DNA of 64,000 nt, taken from contig NZ_QXDC01000005.1 in the NCBI RefSeq assembly GCF_003550065.1, positions 218,995 through 282,994 of the forward strand, given 5' to 3'. The number at the start of each line of letters is the position of its first letter. Position 1 is the first letter of the stretch. The translations under genes were made by a program, and so were the position numbers. This DNA comes from Hephaestia caeni. Lineage in GTDB: Bacteria; Pseudomonadota; Alphaproteobacteria; Sphingomonadales; Sphingomonadaceae. Below the pieces are notes generated by a model, which did not search any database, was not told where the DNA came from, and worked only from the letters and a program-made list of their open reading frames with translations. Shown here piece after piece: positions 7,962 through 17,020 of this stretch.

Positions 7962-8714
7962 ATGAACTTTCGCCAACTGTATGAGCCGGAATCTTCAACC
8001 TACACTTACCTGTTCGGCTGCCGCGACACAGGAGAAGCCGTGCTTCTCGATCCGGTCCTGGAGACGTTGGACCGGGACCTCTCCGCTCTCCAGGATCTCG
8101 GTTTAAGGCTCGCATACACACTCGAGACGCACATCCATGCCGACCATGTCACATCCGCTTGCCGGTTGCGGAGCATCACTGGATGCAAGGTGGCTTATCC
8201 TGAGCTGGACGGTCTTCCTTGTGCCGACGTGGGCGTGAGCGAGGTCAACCCGCTGTCCGTCGGTCACCTCACATTCAATCCCCTCTATACTCCTGGCCAC
8301 ACCGACTCGCATCACAGCTACCTCATCGACGTTCCTGGCGTGACGAGGGTTTTCACAGGCGATGCCCTTCTGATCGACGGGTGCGGACGAACGGACTTTC
8401 AGGGCGGTGACGCGGCCGCGCTCTACCGCTCGATCCACGAGAAGATCTTCACTTTGCCCGGAGAAACTCTCGTCTATCCCGCCCATGACTACCAGCACCG
8501 CCACGTTAGTACGGTGGAGCAGGAGCGCGAGCGAAACCCGCGTCTTGGCGCCGGCAAAAGCTTGGACGAGTTCATCCAGATCATGAGCGATCTCAACCTG
8601 CCATATCCGAAGCGGATCGATATCGCTCTGCCCGCCAATCGAATGTGCGGGGACTGCCCGGATGAGGCCGAGATCATGAGAGCTGAACCGGAAGGACCAT
8701 CGATACAAGGCTAG
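7962..8714 (+). CDS. Persulfide dioxygenase (ETHE1 family, MBL fold)
   Basis: This is a 250-aa metallo-beta-lactamase-fold enzyme with the ETHE1 pattern ETHIHADHVT, YTPGHTDSHHSY, FTGDALLIDGCGRTDF and VYPAHDY. The three facial iron ligands (two His and one Asp) and the second-sphere residues appear intact. The reaction is oxidation of glutathione persulfide to sulfite and glutathione. I chose the ATG at 7962 because GGGAG precedes it and family homology starts there, although the frame is open to 7857. It follows the BigR-type repressor on the same strand and is a second, shorter dioxygenase beside the Blh-type one at 4484. Confidence 0.92.
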   Translation: MNFRQLYEPESSTYTYLFGCRDTGEAVLLDPVLETLDRDLSALQDLGLRLAYTLETHIHADHVTSACRLRSITGCKVAYPELDGLPCADVGVSEVNPLSVGHLTFNPLYTPGHTDSHHSYLIDVPGVTRVFTGDALLIDGCGRTDFQGGDAAALYRSIHEKIFTLPGETLVYPAHDYQHRHVSTVEQERERNPRLGAGKSLDEFIQIMSDLNLPYPKRIDIALPANRMCGDCPDEAEIMRAEPEGPSIQG

Positions 8715-8759
8715 CTCGCCCTGCTGCATCTTCCGCCGATCTGATCAAGGGGTTCCCTC

Positions 8760-10280
8760 ATGCTTCTTTCACGTCGAACGGTTCTGGCGGGAGCTGGCGT
8801 TCTTGGATTAGGCATTGCGGGCTTTGCTGCTCGCCCTATCCTGTGGCCTAGGAGCGGAACTGACACACAGGCGCTCAAGATCCCACCCCTACTCGACCCG
8901 CGGGCGAGCGGGGGATCTGCCTCGCTTCGCGTGCAGACTGGAACAACCGAGTTCTACCCTGGACGGTTCAGCGAGACGCTCGGATACAATGGGTCTTACC
9001 TCGGCCCGACCATCCGGGTCAGGCGGGGAGATTCCGTCCAGGTCAACGTCAAGAATGAGCTTGCTGAGACCACCACTGTGCACTGGCACGGCCTACTCGT
9101 TCCAGGCCCGCTGGATGGGGGGCCGCACCAGCCTATCAGTCCAGGTCAGACGTGGCGTCCGCTGCTCCCGATCGACCAACCGGCTGCCACCTTGATGTAT
9201 CACTCGCACGTTCACGGGCTCACCGCGGAACAGGTTTATCGGGGCCTGGCAGGCGTCTTCATCATTCAGGACGACGAGGAGCAGCGTCTCGGGCTTCCGA
9301 ACGACTATGGAGTGGACGACCTGCCGCTTGTCCTACAGGATCGTCAGTTTGAGGACGGCCTGCTCGTAATGCCAAACGGCATGATGACGCTCATGCAGGG
9401 CAGGCGCGGCGATATCGTTCTGGTAAACGGCACTCCTAACCCCGTGGCTCAGGTGCCTCCACGCCTCGTGCGGCTACGCATGGTGAACGCGTCAAACGCG
9501 CGCGTCTACGATCTTTCATTCGAGGACAAGAGGGCCTTCCACTGGATCGCGACCGAGGGCGGCCTTCTTGAACGACCGGTGCAGTTGCAATCGATACGCC
9601 TTGCTCCCGGGCAGCGCGCCGAACTGCTGGTGGACTTCTCGGATCGAAGCCCCGTGGGGCTGCTAACTACCGCTGATTCCAACTCGAGAATAATGGGCAT
9701 GATGCCTATGATGCAAGACTTCGGCCGAGACCGTGTTGCGGGTGGAGCGTTCATCAGGTTTGAGCCGGGCGCGGCTGCTTCGGGAGCCGCATCCGTGCCT
9801 AAGCTGCTCATCGCACAGGAGCGGGTTCAGCCTTCGGCAGCGATACGGCGGCGCCGGCTGGTCCTCAACATGGGTATGGGCGGAATGATGGGCGGCGGCA
9901 TGATGGAAGAACAGATGTCGGGCGACACTAGAACGGAAGCCGGTCCCATGGCTGCCCCGTTCAGCATCAATGGCCGCCCCTTCGACATGCGGCGGATCGA
10001 TGAGAGCGTGACCCTTGGCAATACGGAGATTTGGGAAGTCTCGGGCGAGATGATGGCTCACCCGCTCCATATCCACGGCGTCCACTTCGAGGTGCTGAGC
10101 AGGGCGGGAAGGAAGCCAGACGTCCTGGATCAGGGACTCAGAGATACAGTTCTGGTGCGCGAACCCGCGGAGCTGCTCGTCAAGTTTAGCAAGGCCTCGC
10201 AGGGCTACCCCTTCATGTATCACTGCCACATTCTGGAGCACGAGGACAACGGAATGATGGGCCAATTCTCCGTCGAATAG
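8760..10280 (+). CDS. Twin-arginine-exported multicopper oxidase
   Basis: This is a 506-aa periplasmic multicopper oxidase. The N-terminus carries a twin-arginine signal (SRRTVLAGAGVLGLG). All four copper-ligand motifs are visible: TVHWHGLL, YHSHVHG, HPLHIHGVHFE and the C-terminal HCHILEHEDNGMMG with the type 1 Cys. A Met/Gly-rich segment (MGMGGMMGGGMMEEQM) near residue 380 resembles the copper-binding insert of CueO-type cuprous oxidases. It starts 45 bp after the persulfide dioxygenase, so it may be co-transcribed. Copper detoxification is most likely, but oxidation of another substrate cannot be excluded. Confidence 0.9.
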   Translation: MLLSRRTVLAGAGVLGLGIAGFAARPILWPRSGTDTQALKIPPLLDPRASGGSASLRVQTGTTEFYPGRFSETLGYNGSYLGPTIRVRRGDSVQVNVKNELAETTTVHWHGLLVPGPLDGGPHQPISPGQTWRPLLPIDQPAATLMYHSHVHGLTAEQVYRGLAGVFIIQDDEEQRLGLPNDYGVDDLPLVLQDRQFEDGLLVMPNGMMTLMQGRRGDIVLVNGTPNPVAQVPPRLVRLRMVNASNARVYDLSFEDKRAFHWIATEGGLLERPVQLQSIRLAPGQRAELLVDFSDRSPVGLLTTADSNSRIMGMMPMMQDFGRDRVAGGAFIRFEPGAAASGAASVPKLLIAQERVQPSAAIRRRRLVLNMGMGGMMGGGMMEEQMSGDTRTEAGPMAAPFSINGRPFDMRRIDESVTLGNTEIWEVSGEMMAHPLHIHGVHFEVLSRAGRKPDVLDQGLRDTVLVREPAELLVKFSKASQGYPFMYHCHILEHEDNGMMGQFSVE

Positions 10281-10311
10281 CTATCGGCAATGTTTGGCCC
10301 TGTCCGGCTCA

Positions 10312-11100
10312 TTACGTGAATGCTTCTGCGAAACAACGACGCGACGCCCGTCGACAGCTCGCCCCGAAGAAGGAGTGCATTCTCTCCGCTGGGATGCCGT
10401 GCTTCTTCTGCGTCGTTGTCGTTCCGTGCGCGATCCCGGCGCATACGCGGCCGTGACCCATGTGGTGGAGCACTTCAGTGTTCATGATCGGATGAGCCGC
10501 AAATGGCGGGTGGTCTGGCGTCTCCAGCCCGTAAGCCTCGTGAGGGCCAACGAGAAGCTTGAGCAGCGCCGCCGCGTCGGGCGGGTGCGCCCATTCCGGC
10601 AGCCCGTCGCGGCGGCGGAAGAATTGGTCGCTAGGCCGCCCTGCGATAAATTTCGGCACGAACCAGTAGCCGCGACGCATCGAAAGCGATACGGAAGCAG
10701 CTGTTCGAGCCACGTCGCAGGCGATATCGGCACCCGAATTGCCGCCGCCGACCACCAGGACGCGCCTGCTCTGCACCTCATCGGCCGAGCGGGAGGTCAC
10801 CGAATGGCGGATAGCGCCGCCGAACGCCTCGGCACCCGGCAGCTCCGGGATGATCGGGTCCCATAGCGTTCCAGATGCGCAAACAAGGGCAGCGTATTCG
10901 CGAGACTGGCCGCCCGAGTGGAACCGTTTGCTCGATGCCATGACCAGGTTGTTGCGCAACGGCGCCCGCATCACTGCCTCGAATGGCACCCGCGCCCGAC
11001 TCGAGGAGATGAGATGGCCGATTTTTATCGGGTCACCCCGCCGGGAGGCGACGGAGGCCGCGCTTCGGGAATGGCGTGAACGCAGAAACGCGTGATCCAT
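10312..11100 (-). pseudogene. Remnant of a flavin-containing monooxygenase
   Basis: A minus-strand frame of 262 aa contains only the middle of a flavin monooxygenase. It has an NADPH-binding motif (RRVLVVGGGNSGADIACDVA), the following SMRRGYWFVPKFI region and a match near HPIMNTEVLHHMGHGR. The N-terminal FAD-binding GxGxxG region is missing, and the sequence after GHGR turns into an unrelated Ser/Arg-rich tail. The gene is therefore truncated at both ends and unlikely to be active. It lies between the multicopper oxidase and the mercury region, consistent with past rearrangement. Confidence 0.75.
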
Positions 11101-11539
11101 TCTAATAATGCGTTAGACGCACGACTCACGGAGACACTTCCTCAAAACAGATAGACCGCTGTCGGCCAACAGATGCCCTCAGCAGTGGCGCTCGCGATCG
11201 TACTGCGGCGGTGAGGGACGATAGGCGGCGACTTTTCGGCGACCCTAGCGTAGTAAGCCCTCTCCGGCCTATGCTCGCCGTAGCAGGGCTGCTCTACGAA
11301 CGAGCGTAGTAGATTTGGCTAGCCGAAGGTACTTTTGGCGGGATCTTCGTGCCTGCGGTCGCAATATCAGAGTGCTCCAGCGGAAACGTAGTTATCAGTT
11401 TCATCTACGCTGGGACGCCAAATCCCGCCTTTTCTTCGCGGCGGCACGACCTCGCACTCCAGACTACGATCACTGCTGATGGCATCGTCGTAGGCAGGTG
11501 AGTTGTGGCGTAGAAAATTCGCCACCTGTTCCAGACTGG
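11101..11539. other. 439-bp non-coding junction between the FMO remnant and merR
   Basis: I see no convincing gene here. The stretch holds the first copy of a 50-bp repeat (11371-11420) and otherwise looks like decayed sequence at a rearrangement point. Confidence 0.6.
11371..11420 (+). repeat. 50-bp direct repeat, copy 1 (left of mercury region)
   Basis: This 50-bp sequence recurs at 17021-17070 in the same orientation with only three mismatches. It contains internal inverted arms (CCAGCG/CGCTGG and, inside them, GAAAC/GTTTC), so it resembles the end of a mobile element or a recombination site. I cannot name the family. Confidence 0.85.
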
Positions 11540-11962
11540 CTACTTGTGTCCGGCGAACAGCGTCTCGATAAGCGGACATTCCGGCAGCGTGCCGTCGGCG
11601 CATTGCGCGACCACGTCCTTAAGCACCCGCTCCATCCGTCTTAGGTCGGCTATCTTCGCCCGCACATCGTCGAGGTGCGTGGCGGCCACAACCCGCGCTT
11701 CCGCGCAGGGCTGGTCCCGCTCGTCGACGAGGCGCAAGAGTTCGCGGATCTCGTCGAGCGAGAAGCCGAGCTCGCGCGCCCGCAGCACGAACCGAAGGCG
11801 CCGCTCATGCGAGGTGTCGTAGCTGCGATAGCCGCTCGCTGTGCGCGGCGGGTCGGGTAGAAGGCCGACCTTCTCGTAATAGCGCACGGTCTCCAGGTTG
11901 CAGCCCGTCCGCTGGGCGAGCTCGGCCCGTTGCAGGCCCTTCACCACGGCGTGATCGCGCAT
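11540..11962 (-). CDS. merR: Mercury-responsive regulator MerR
   Basis: This 140-aa MerR activator/repressor has an N-terminal helix-turn-helix (ELAQRTGCNLETVRYYEKVG), a long dimerisation helix and three cysteines placed as in Tn501/Tn21 MerR: PCAEARV, then AQCADGTLPECPLIE. These three bind one Hg(II) across the dimer. The C-terminal CPLIETL closely matches the family. I chose the ATG at 11962; the upstream open frame crosses the mer promoter and is not coding. It is divergent from merTPF and the MerB-MerA fusion and separated from them by a classic 19-bp-spacer promoter. Confidence 0.95.
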   Translation of the reverse strand: MRDHAVVKGLQRAELAQRTGCNLETVRYYEKVGLLPDPPRTASGYRSYDTSHERRLRFVLRARELGFSLDEIRELLRLVDERDQPCAEARVVAATHLDDVRAKIADLRRMERVLKDVVAQCADGTLPECPLIETLFAGHK

Positions 11963-11975
11963 CGCAAAAACCCTC

Positions 11976-12006
11976 TTGACCCTGTAGTGACTACAGACCG
12001 CATGGT
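11976..12006 (+). promoter_or_regulatory. MerR-type operator and promoter for merT
   Basis: A -35 element TTGACC (11976-11981) is followed 19 bp later by a weak -10 (CATGGT, 12001-12006). The spacer contains the perfect dyad CTGTAG-TGA-CTACAG (11982-11996). An over-long 19-bp spacer with a central dyad is diagnostic of promoters that MerR-family activators untwist. The -10 assignment is the weakest part. Confidence 0.8.
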
Positions 12007-12047
12007 ACGGCACAGATAGTATTTCGGCAAGGATAGAGAGGTCGGAC

Positions 12048-12473
12048 ATGGACACCGCGCGACCAGGAACAGTAGCGGTCACATCGGGCGAAGCGGGCGT
12101 CGCCGCGTCGGAGCGGAGCGAGGTCGGACGGCAGCGCTTGGTCGCCGTCGGCGGCATTCTCGGCGCGCTTGCCGCCTCCTCCTGCTGCATCGTGCCACTC
12201 GTCTTGTTCAGCCTCGGCATCGGTGGCGCCTGGATTGGCAATCTGACGGCGCTCGCACCCTACAAGCCATTGTTCGTCGCCGGGACGACGGGTGTTCTCG
12301 GCTACGGCTTCTACCTCGTCTACTGGAAGCCGCGGCAAGCCTGCGCCGATGACGCGGCCTGTGCACGCCCGATCCCCAGCCGCCTCGTGCAAATCGCGCT
12401 TTGGATCGCAACGGTCCTCGTCGCGGCTGCCTTCGCCTTCGACTATGTCGCGCCGCTGCTGCTTCGCGCCTGA
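12048..12473 (+). CDS. merT: Mercuric transport protein MerT
   Basis: This 141-aa inner-membrane protein has three predicted helices. It carries the vicinal cysteine pair in the first helix (SSCCIVPLVLFSLGIGGAWI) and a second pair in the cytoplasmic loop (ACADDAACARP), which hand Hg(II) from MerP to the reductase. The roughly 25-residue N-terminal extension before the first helix is longer than in Tn21 MerT. It is the first gene of the plus-strand mer operon. Confidence 0.95.
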   Translation: MDTARPGTVAVTSGEAGVAASERSEVGRQRLVAVGGILGALAASSCCIVPLVLFSLGIGGAWIGNLTALAPYKPLFVAGTTGVLGYGFYLVYWKPRQACADDAACARPIPSRLVQIALWIATVLVAAAFAFDYVAPLLLRA

Positions 12474-12493
12474 GCAAAGAGGAGATCCATTCC

Positions 12494-12790
12494 ATGAAGA
12501 CCTATTTGAGCGCTCTCGCCCTGATCGCCTCGGTGATGACGGCGCCGGCTGCGTTTGCTGCCGAACGTACGATCACCTTCGCCGTCGACAACATGACCTG
12601 CGCCTCCTGTCCCTACATCGTAAAGACCTCGATGGCAGCGGTGCCCGGGGTGACGAAGGTGGCGGTCTCGTTCGAGGCGAAGACCGCCACCGTGACCTTC
12701 GATGACGGGAAAACGAACCCCGACGCCATCGCGGCGGCCAGCATGAACGCCGGCTATCCCGCCCGCCCGACGCAGCAGCAAGGCAGTTGA
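12494..12790 (+). CDS. merP: Periplasmic mercury-binding protein MerP
   Basis: This 98-aa protein has a Sec signal peptide (about residues 1-23, ending AAFAA) and a heavy-metal-associated domain with the mercury-binding motif MTCASCP. It captures Hg(II) in the periplasm and passes it to MerT. AAGAGGAG lies upstream of the ATG at 12494, which fixes the start, although the frame is open further upstream inside merT. Confidence 0.95.
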   Translation: MKTYLSALALIASVMTAPAAFAAERTITFAVDNMTCASCPYIVKTSMAAVPGVTKVAVSFEAKTATVTFDDGKTNPDAIAAASMNAGYPARPTQQQGS

Positions 12791-12791
12791 C

Positions 12792-13031
12792 ATGAATGAC
12801 CGTGCCCTGATCCGCACCGGCACCGCCGGCGCCACTGTTGCCGCGATCTGCTGCGCGATGCCTGTCCTCGCGGTGCTCCTGCCGCTGGTTGGTCTGAGCG
12901 CGTGGATGGCACGCGCGGATCTAGTGCTGTTTCCACTGCTGGCGGCGAGCCTCGGGCTCATCGCGTGGGGCGTTTATCGGCGCCGCACCAGAGCCGCCTG
13001 TTGCGAGACGAGAATCACGAAGAAGGCCTGA
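12792..13031 (+). CDS. merF: Mercury transporter MerF
   Basis: This 79-aa inner-membrane protein has two helices, a cysteine pair in the first helix (AAICCAMPVLAVLLPLVGLS) and another near the C-terminus (AACCETR), as in MerF. It provides a second route for Hg(II) entry besides MerT. It starts 1 bp after the merP stop and ends 4 bp before the fusion gene, so all are one transcript. Confidence 0.92.
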   Translation: MNDRALIRTGTAGATVAAICCAMPVLAVLLPLVGLSAWMARADLVLFPLLAASLGLIAWGVYRRRTRAACCETRITKKA

Positions 13032-13035
13032 AGCA

Positions 13036-15339
13036 ATGAACGATTGCTGCGCATCCACCGCGTCCCGGGACAAGGTTGCGGCTTCCGCATCCGCGACACT
13101 GCCGAGCTATGCCGTGCGGCCAGGTGTGACGTTCCCGGACTGGCCGGTGGTTTCGTCGCTCGTGGTCAAAGACGCCCTGCTGGCAATGGTCGGGTCCGGC
13201 CATGTGCTCAACCGCTGGAGCGGCTACGACCCGGCCACGGACCGCGTTCGCGTTGTGCTGCTTCAGCTTTACGCCGAACACGGACGAGCTCCGACGCCCG
13301 GTGCGCTTGCCAAGTGTGCGGCGCTGAGCGAGACGGCCATCCAGCCGCTGCTCCAAGATCTCCGCCGTCGCGACCTGGTCGTTCTCGACGGCGACAAGAT
13401 CGTCGGCGCCTATCCTTTCACCGACCGCGACACCGGCCACCGGGTCACACTGGATGGACGCACTCTCAATGCCATGTGCGCGGTCGACGCGCTCGGCATC
13501 GGTGCCATGACCGGCCACGACATCGCGATCGCATCGAGCTGCCGCTACTGTGGCGCGCCAATCCGGATCGCCACGCGAGATCGAGGCAGGGCGTTGGCCC
13601 AGGTCGAGCCGCGGACGGCCTTCGTGTGGCTCAGCGTCCGTTATGAAGGCGCGTGCGCTGCGAACTCACTATGCGCGGCAACGTCATTCTTCTGTTCGGA
13701 CGATCACCTCGCCGCGTGGCGTCAGGAGCGTCGATCCGCCGAACCGGGATTCCGGCTGTCAATCGAGGAAGCCCTGGAAGCAGGTCGAGCGATCTTCGGG
13801 CCGAGCCTTGCCGGTGTGACCGCCGGCGAACGTGCGGTCGACCTCGCTGCCGAGGCGCGTGGAGCATTTCCATCATCGGTCGATACCGTGTCGAAAAACA
13901 CGCCGACGGCAGGCCGGCGGGTTGCCTCGAACGGGCGCAATGGCGGTGGCTACGATCTCGTCGTCATCGGCGCCGGCTCGGCCGGCTTCTCGGCCGCGAT
14001 CACAGCCGCCGACCAAGGCGCGCAGGTAGCGCTCATAGGGAGCGGCACCATCGGCGGCACCTGCGTCAATATCGGCTGCGTGCCGTCGAAGACGCTGATC
14101 CGCGCCGCCGAGACGCTCCACAATGCTCGGGCGGCAGCGCGCTTCGCCGGCATCTCGGCCGAGGCCGAAGTGACCGACTGGCGGGGAACCGTTCGCCAGA
14201 AGGACGCGCTCGTTTCCGGGTTGCGCCAGGCCAAGTACATTGACCTCCTCCCGGCCTATAACGGCATCGCCTATCGCGAAGGGCCGGCGCGCCTCATGGA
14301 CCGTGGCGTCGAGGTGGACGGCACGCGCATTCCCGCCGGCAAGATCATCATCGCGACCGGCGCGCGGCCGGCGGTTCCTGCCATCCCCGGCATCGAGACC
14401 GTGCCGTATCTCACCAGCACGACGGCGCTCGACCTCGAGGAGCTGCCGCGGTCGCTGCTTGTGATCGGCGGCGGCTATATCGGAGCGGAGCTCGCCCAGA
14501 TGTTCGTCCGCGCCGGCGTCAAGGTGACGCTCGTGTGCCGGTCCCGCTTGCTCCCCGAGACCGAGCCCGAGATCAGCGCGGCCCTGACGGCGTATTTCGC
14601 AGACGAGGGGATCACCGTGACCTCCGGTATTGCCTACCGCGCCATTCGGAAGACTGAGGACGGTGTCTCGCTCATTGTTGCGCGCGACGGCCAGGACACG
14701 ACGATCGAGGCGGACCGGGTACTGATCACCACCGGCCGCACACCCAATATTGAAAGCCTGGGGCTCGCCGAACACGAGATCGCCGTCTCGTCTAGGGGCG
14801 CCATCGTCATTGATGATCGGATGCGCACGACCCGCGCCGGCATCTATGCCGCCGGCGACGTCACCGGCCGCGACCAGTTCGTTTACATGGCCGCCTACGG
14901 CGCAAAGCTCGCGGCGAAGAACGCCCTCAATGGCGACAGCTTGCGCTACGACAACAGCGCCATGCCCGCCGTCGTGTTCACCGACCCGCAGGTGGCGAGT
15001 GTCGGGCTGACGGAGGCCGCGGCTCGAACGGCGGGGTATGCCGTCCGTGCCTCGACGATCGGTCTCGACCAGGTGCCGCGCGCGCTCGCCGCGCGCGACA
15101 CCCGCGGGCTCATCAAGCTTGTCGCCGACGCCGGCAGCGGCCGGCTGCTCGGCGCGCATATCCTGGCGCCGGAGGGTGCTGACAGCATTCAGACCGCGGC
15201 GCTCGCGATCCGGCACCGCCTCACCATCGACGACCTCGCGGATACGATCTTTCCGTATCTCACCACAGTCGAGGGCCTGAAGCTCGCGGCGCTGTCGTTC
15301 AGCAAGGACGTCGCGAAGCTGTCGTGCTGCGCGGGCTGA
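13036..15339 (+). CDS. merA: MerB-MerA fusion: organomercurial lyase fused to mercuric reductase
   Basis: This 767-aa protein joins two mercury enzymes that are usually separate. Residues about 20-285 are a MerB alkylmercury lyase: winged-helix start, catalytic Cys148 and Asp151 (MCAVDALG, equivalent to C96/D99 of R831b MerB), a structural Cys (SSCRYCGAP) and the second catalytic Cys213 (SLCAATSFF, equivalent to C159). After a short linker, residues about 310-767 are a complete MerA: FAD motif VVIGAGSAGFSAA, redox pair C343/C348 (GTCVNIGCVPSK), an NADPH domain and the C-terminal Cys-Cys (LSCCAG). The usual N-terminal HMA domain of MerA is absent, with MerB in its place. This would let Hg(II) released by C-Hg cleavage pass directly to reduction. 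Confidence 0.92.
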   Translation: MNDCCASTASRDKVAASASATLPSYAVRPGVTFPDWPVVSSLVVKDALLAMVGSGHVLNRWSGYDPATDRVRVVLLQLYAEHGRAPTPGALAKCAALSETAIQPLLQDLRRRDLVVLDGDKIVGAYPFTDRDTGHRVTLDGRTLNAMCAVDALGIGAMTGHDIAIASSCRYCGAPIRIATRDRGRALAQVEPRTAFVWLSVRYEGACAANSLCAATSFFCSDDHLAAWRQERRSAEPGFRLSIEEALEAGRAIFGPSLAGVTAGERAVDLAAEARGAFPSSVDTVSKNTPTAGRRVASNGRNGGGYDLVVIGAGSAGFSAAITAADQGAQVALIGSGTIGGTCVNIGCVPSKTLIRAAETLHNARAAARFAGISAEAEVTDWRGTVRQKDALVSGLRQAKYIDLLPAYNGIAYREGPARLMDRGVEVDGTRIPAGKIIIATGARPAVPAIPGIETVPYLTSTTALDLEELPRSLLVIGGGYIGAELAQMFVRAGVKVTLVCRSRLLPETEPEISAALTAYFADEGITVTSGIAYRAIRKTEDGVSLIVARDGQDTTIEADRVLITTGRTPNIESLGLAEHEIAVSSRGAIVIDDRMRTTRAGIYAAGDVTGRDQFVYMAAYGAKLAAKNALNGDSLRYDNSAMPAVVFTDPQVASVGLTEAAARTAGYAVRASTIGLDQVPRALAARDTRGLIKLVADAGSGRLLGAHILAPEGADSIQTAALAIRHRLTIDDLADTIFPYLTTVEGLKLAALSFSKDVAKLSCCAG

Positions 15340-15541
15340 TAGAGATTCATTCAGGCAATACTCGTTTTCAAGCGCAAGAACTGCCGCGCGCTTCTGTCAT
15401 CGACCTGATACCTGCCACCTCGCCGCAGACCAAGAGAACGGTGACGAGCGCGACCCGGATAGGCACGCTGATGCCGCTTGCTCTCGCGGGAATCGGCGCC
15501 GCGTTCGGATGGGCGGCAGCAGGCATAAGTAGGAGAGACGA

Positions 15542-16888
15542 ATGGCGGAGCAATACGACCTCGTAGTCATAGGAACCGGCACGGCTGCCATGGTCGCTGC
15601 CATGCGCGTGCGCGCTGCCGGCTGGAGTGTGGCGATCATCGACTACCGGCCTTTCGGCGGCACCTGCGCCCTACGCGGCTGCGACCCGAAAAAGATGCTT
15701 GTCGGCGGTGCCTCGGCCCTCGACCACGCCCGGCGCATGCGGGGCAACGGCGTTGCCGGCGACGTCCATATCGACTGGCCCGAACTGATTGCCTTCAAGC
15801 GCACCTTCACCGATCCAGTCCCTGAAAAACATGAACACCGCTACGATGAAAAGGGCATCCATACGTACCGCGGGCACGCGCGCTTCACGGGCCGGAACAG
15901 CCTGACGGTGGACGGCGAGAGCCTTGAAGCCCGCCACGTCCTTATCGCTGCGGGTGCCGAGCCGATAAGGCTAGGGATTCCCGGTGAAGAGTACTTCGCC
16001 ACCAACGAAGACTTCTTGGCCATGGAGCGACTGCCACGCCGGATCGTGCTGGTTGGCGGCGGGTATATTGCGTCGGAGTTCTCCCACATCGCTGCGCGTG
16101 CGGGTGTGCAGGTGACGATTCTCCAGCGTGGCAAACGGATGCTTGGACACTTTGACCCGGACCTCGTGGGCTGGCTCATGGACAAGTTCCGGGAGATCCG
16201 GGTGGATGTGCGCTTGCGGACCACGGTAAGCGCGATCGAGAAGGACCATGCGGGCTTTGTCGTCCGCGCTTCCTCAGAAGGCGGAGACGCGACCTTCGAC
16301 GCCGACCTCGTTGTCCATTCGGCCGGCCGCGCGCCTGCGCTCGACGCGCTTGATCTTGAGGCCGGCGGCGTCGCCGCGGAGAAGGGCCGGCTCAAGCTGA
16401 ATGAGTACCTGCAGAGCGTCTCTAACGCAGCCGTATATGCCGCCGGCGATGCGGCACAGGAGGGGCCGCCGCTGACTCCCGTCTCCAGCCACGACGCCAA
16501 GATGGTCGCCGCTAACCTCCTGGAGGGCAATCGGCATAGACCCGACTATCGCGGCGTGCCAAGCGTCGCCTTCACGATCCCGCCGATCGCCGCCGTCGGG
16601 CTGAGCGAGGAACAAGCACGTCAGCAGGACCTGAAATTTCAGACGAAGTCCCAGAAGGCGTCCGACTGGTTTACGGCCCGCCAGGCCGTAGAGAAGACCT
16701 ATGGCTTCAAGGTGATGGTGGAGGACGATACGGGGCGCATCATCGGCGCTCATCTTGTCGGGCCGCACGCCGATGAAGTGATCAACCTGTTTGCCCTGGC
16801 GATCCGCCACGACCTGACGGCCGACAATCTGAAGACGACAATGTTCGCGTATCCCACTGGCGCCTCGGATATCGGCTACATGCTCTGA
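15542..16888 (+). CDS. FAD/NAD(P) disulfide oxidoreductase (glutathione-reductase-like)
   Basis: This 448-aa class I flavin disulfide reductase has an FAD motif VVIGTGTAAMVAA, a redox-active pair GGTCALRGCDPKKM, an NAD(P) motif VLVGGGYIASEF and the second FAD contact VYAAGDAA. The C-terminal catalytic base region reads FAYPTGASD where glutathione and mercuric reductases usually have HPT or FPY-like motifs, so the canonical His is replaced by Tyr. It lacks the MerA C-terminal cysteines, so it is not a second MerA. Its ATG has AGGAGAG upstream, 202 bp after the fusion gene. A role in regenerating thiols around mercury or sulfide stress is plausible. Confidence 0.85.
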   Translation: MAEQYDLVVIGTGTAAMVAAMRVRAAGWSVAIIDYRPFGGTCALRGCDPKKMLVGGASALDHARRMRGNGVAGDVHIDWPELIAFKRTFTDPVPEKHEHRYDEKGIHTYRGHARFTGRNSLTVDGESLEARHVLIAAGAEPIRLGIPGEEYFATNEDFLAMERLPRRIVLVGGGYIASEFSHIAARAGVQVTILQRGKRMLGHFDPDLVGWLMDKFREIRVDVRLRTTVSAIEKDHAGFVVRASSEGGDATFDADLVVHSAGRAPALDALDLEAGGVAAEKGRLKLNEYLQSVSNAAVYAAGDAAQEGPPLTPVSSHDAKMVAANLLEGNRHRPDYRGVPSVAFTIPPIAAVGLSEEQARQQDLKFQTKSQKASDWFTARQAVEKTYGFKVMVEDDTGRIIGAHLVGPHADEVINLFALAIRHDLTADNLKTTMFAYPTGASDIGYML

Positions 16889-17020
16889 ATGCTGGTATCA
16901 ACGGCAAGCATGTCGCCGAGCGCCTTCAACTTGTTTGCAGCACCCCAAAGTCGTCGCAGGGAGATGGCGTGCAGGATCGCATTTTAGGCGGCGTTGGCGT
17001 TTTGTGGGATACGCTCTCAT

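Noticed and set aside
10294..11095. Plus-strand frames opposite the FMO remnant
   Set aside because: Only the minus strand shows recognisable flavoenzyme motifs.
15340..15541. Possible small membrane protein (around MPLALAGIGAAFGW) between the MerB-MerA fusion and the second reductase
   Set aside because: No clear ribosome site, no Cys pair as in MerE or MerC, and the frame runs into the next gene; not enough to call.
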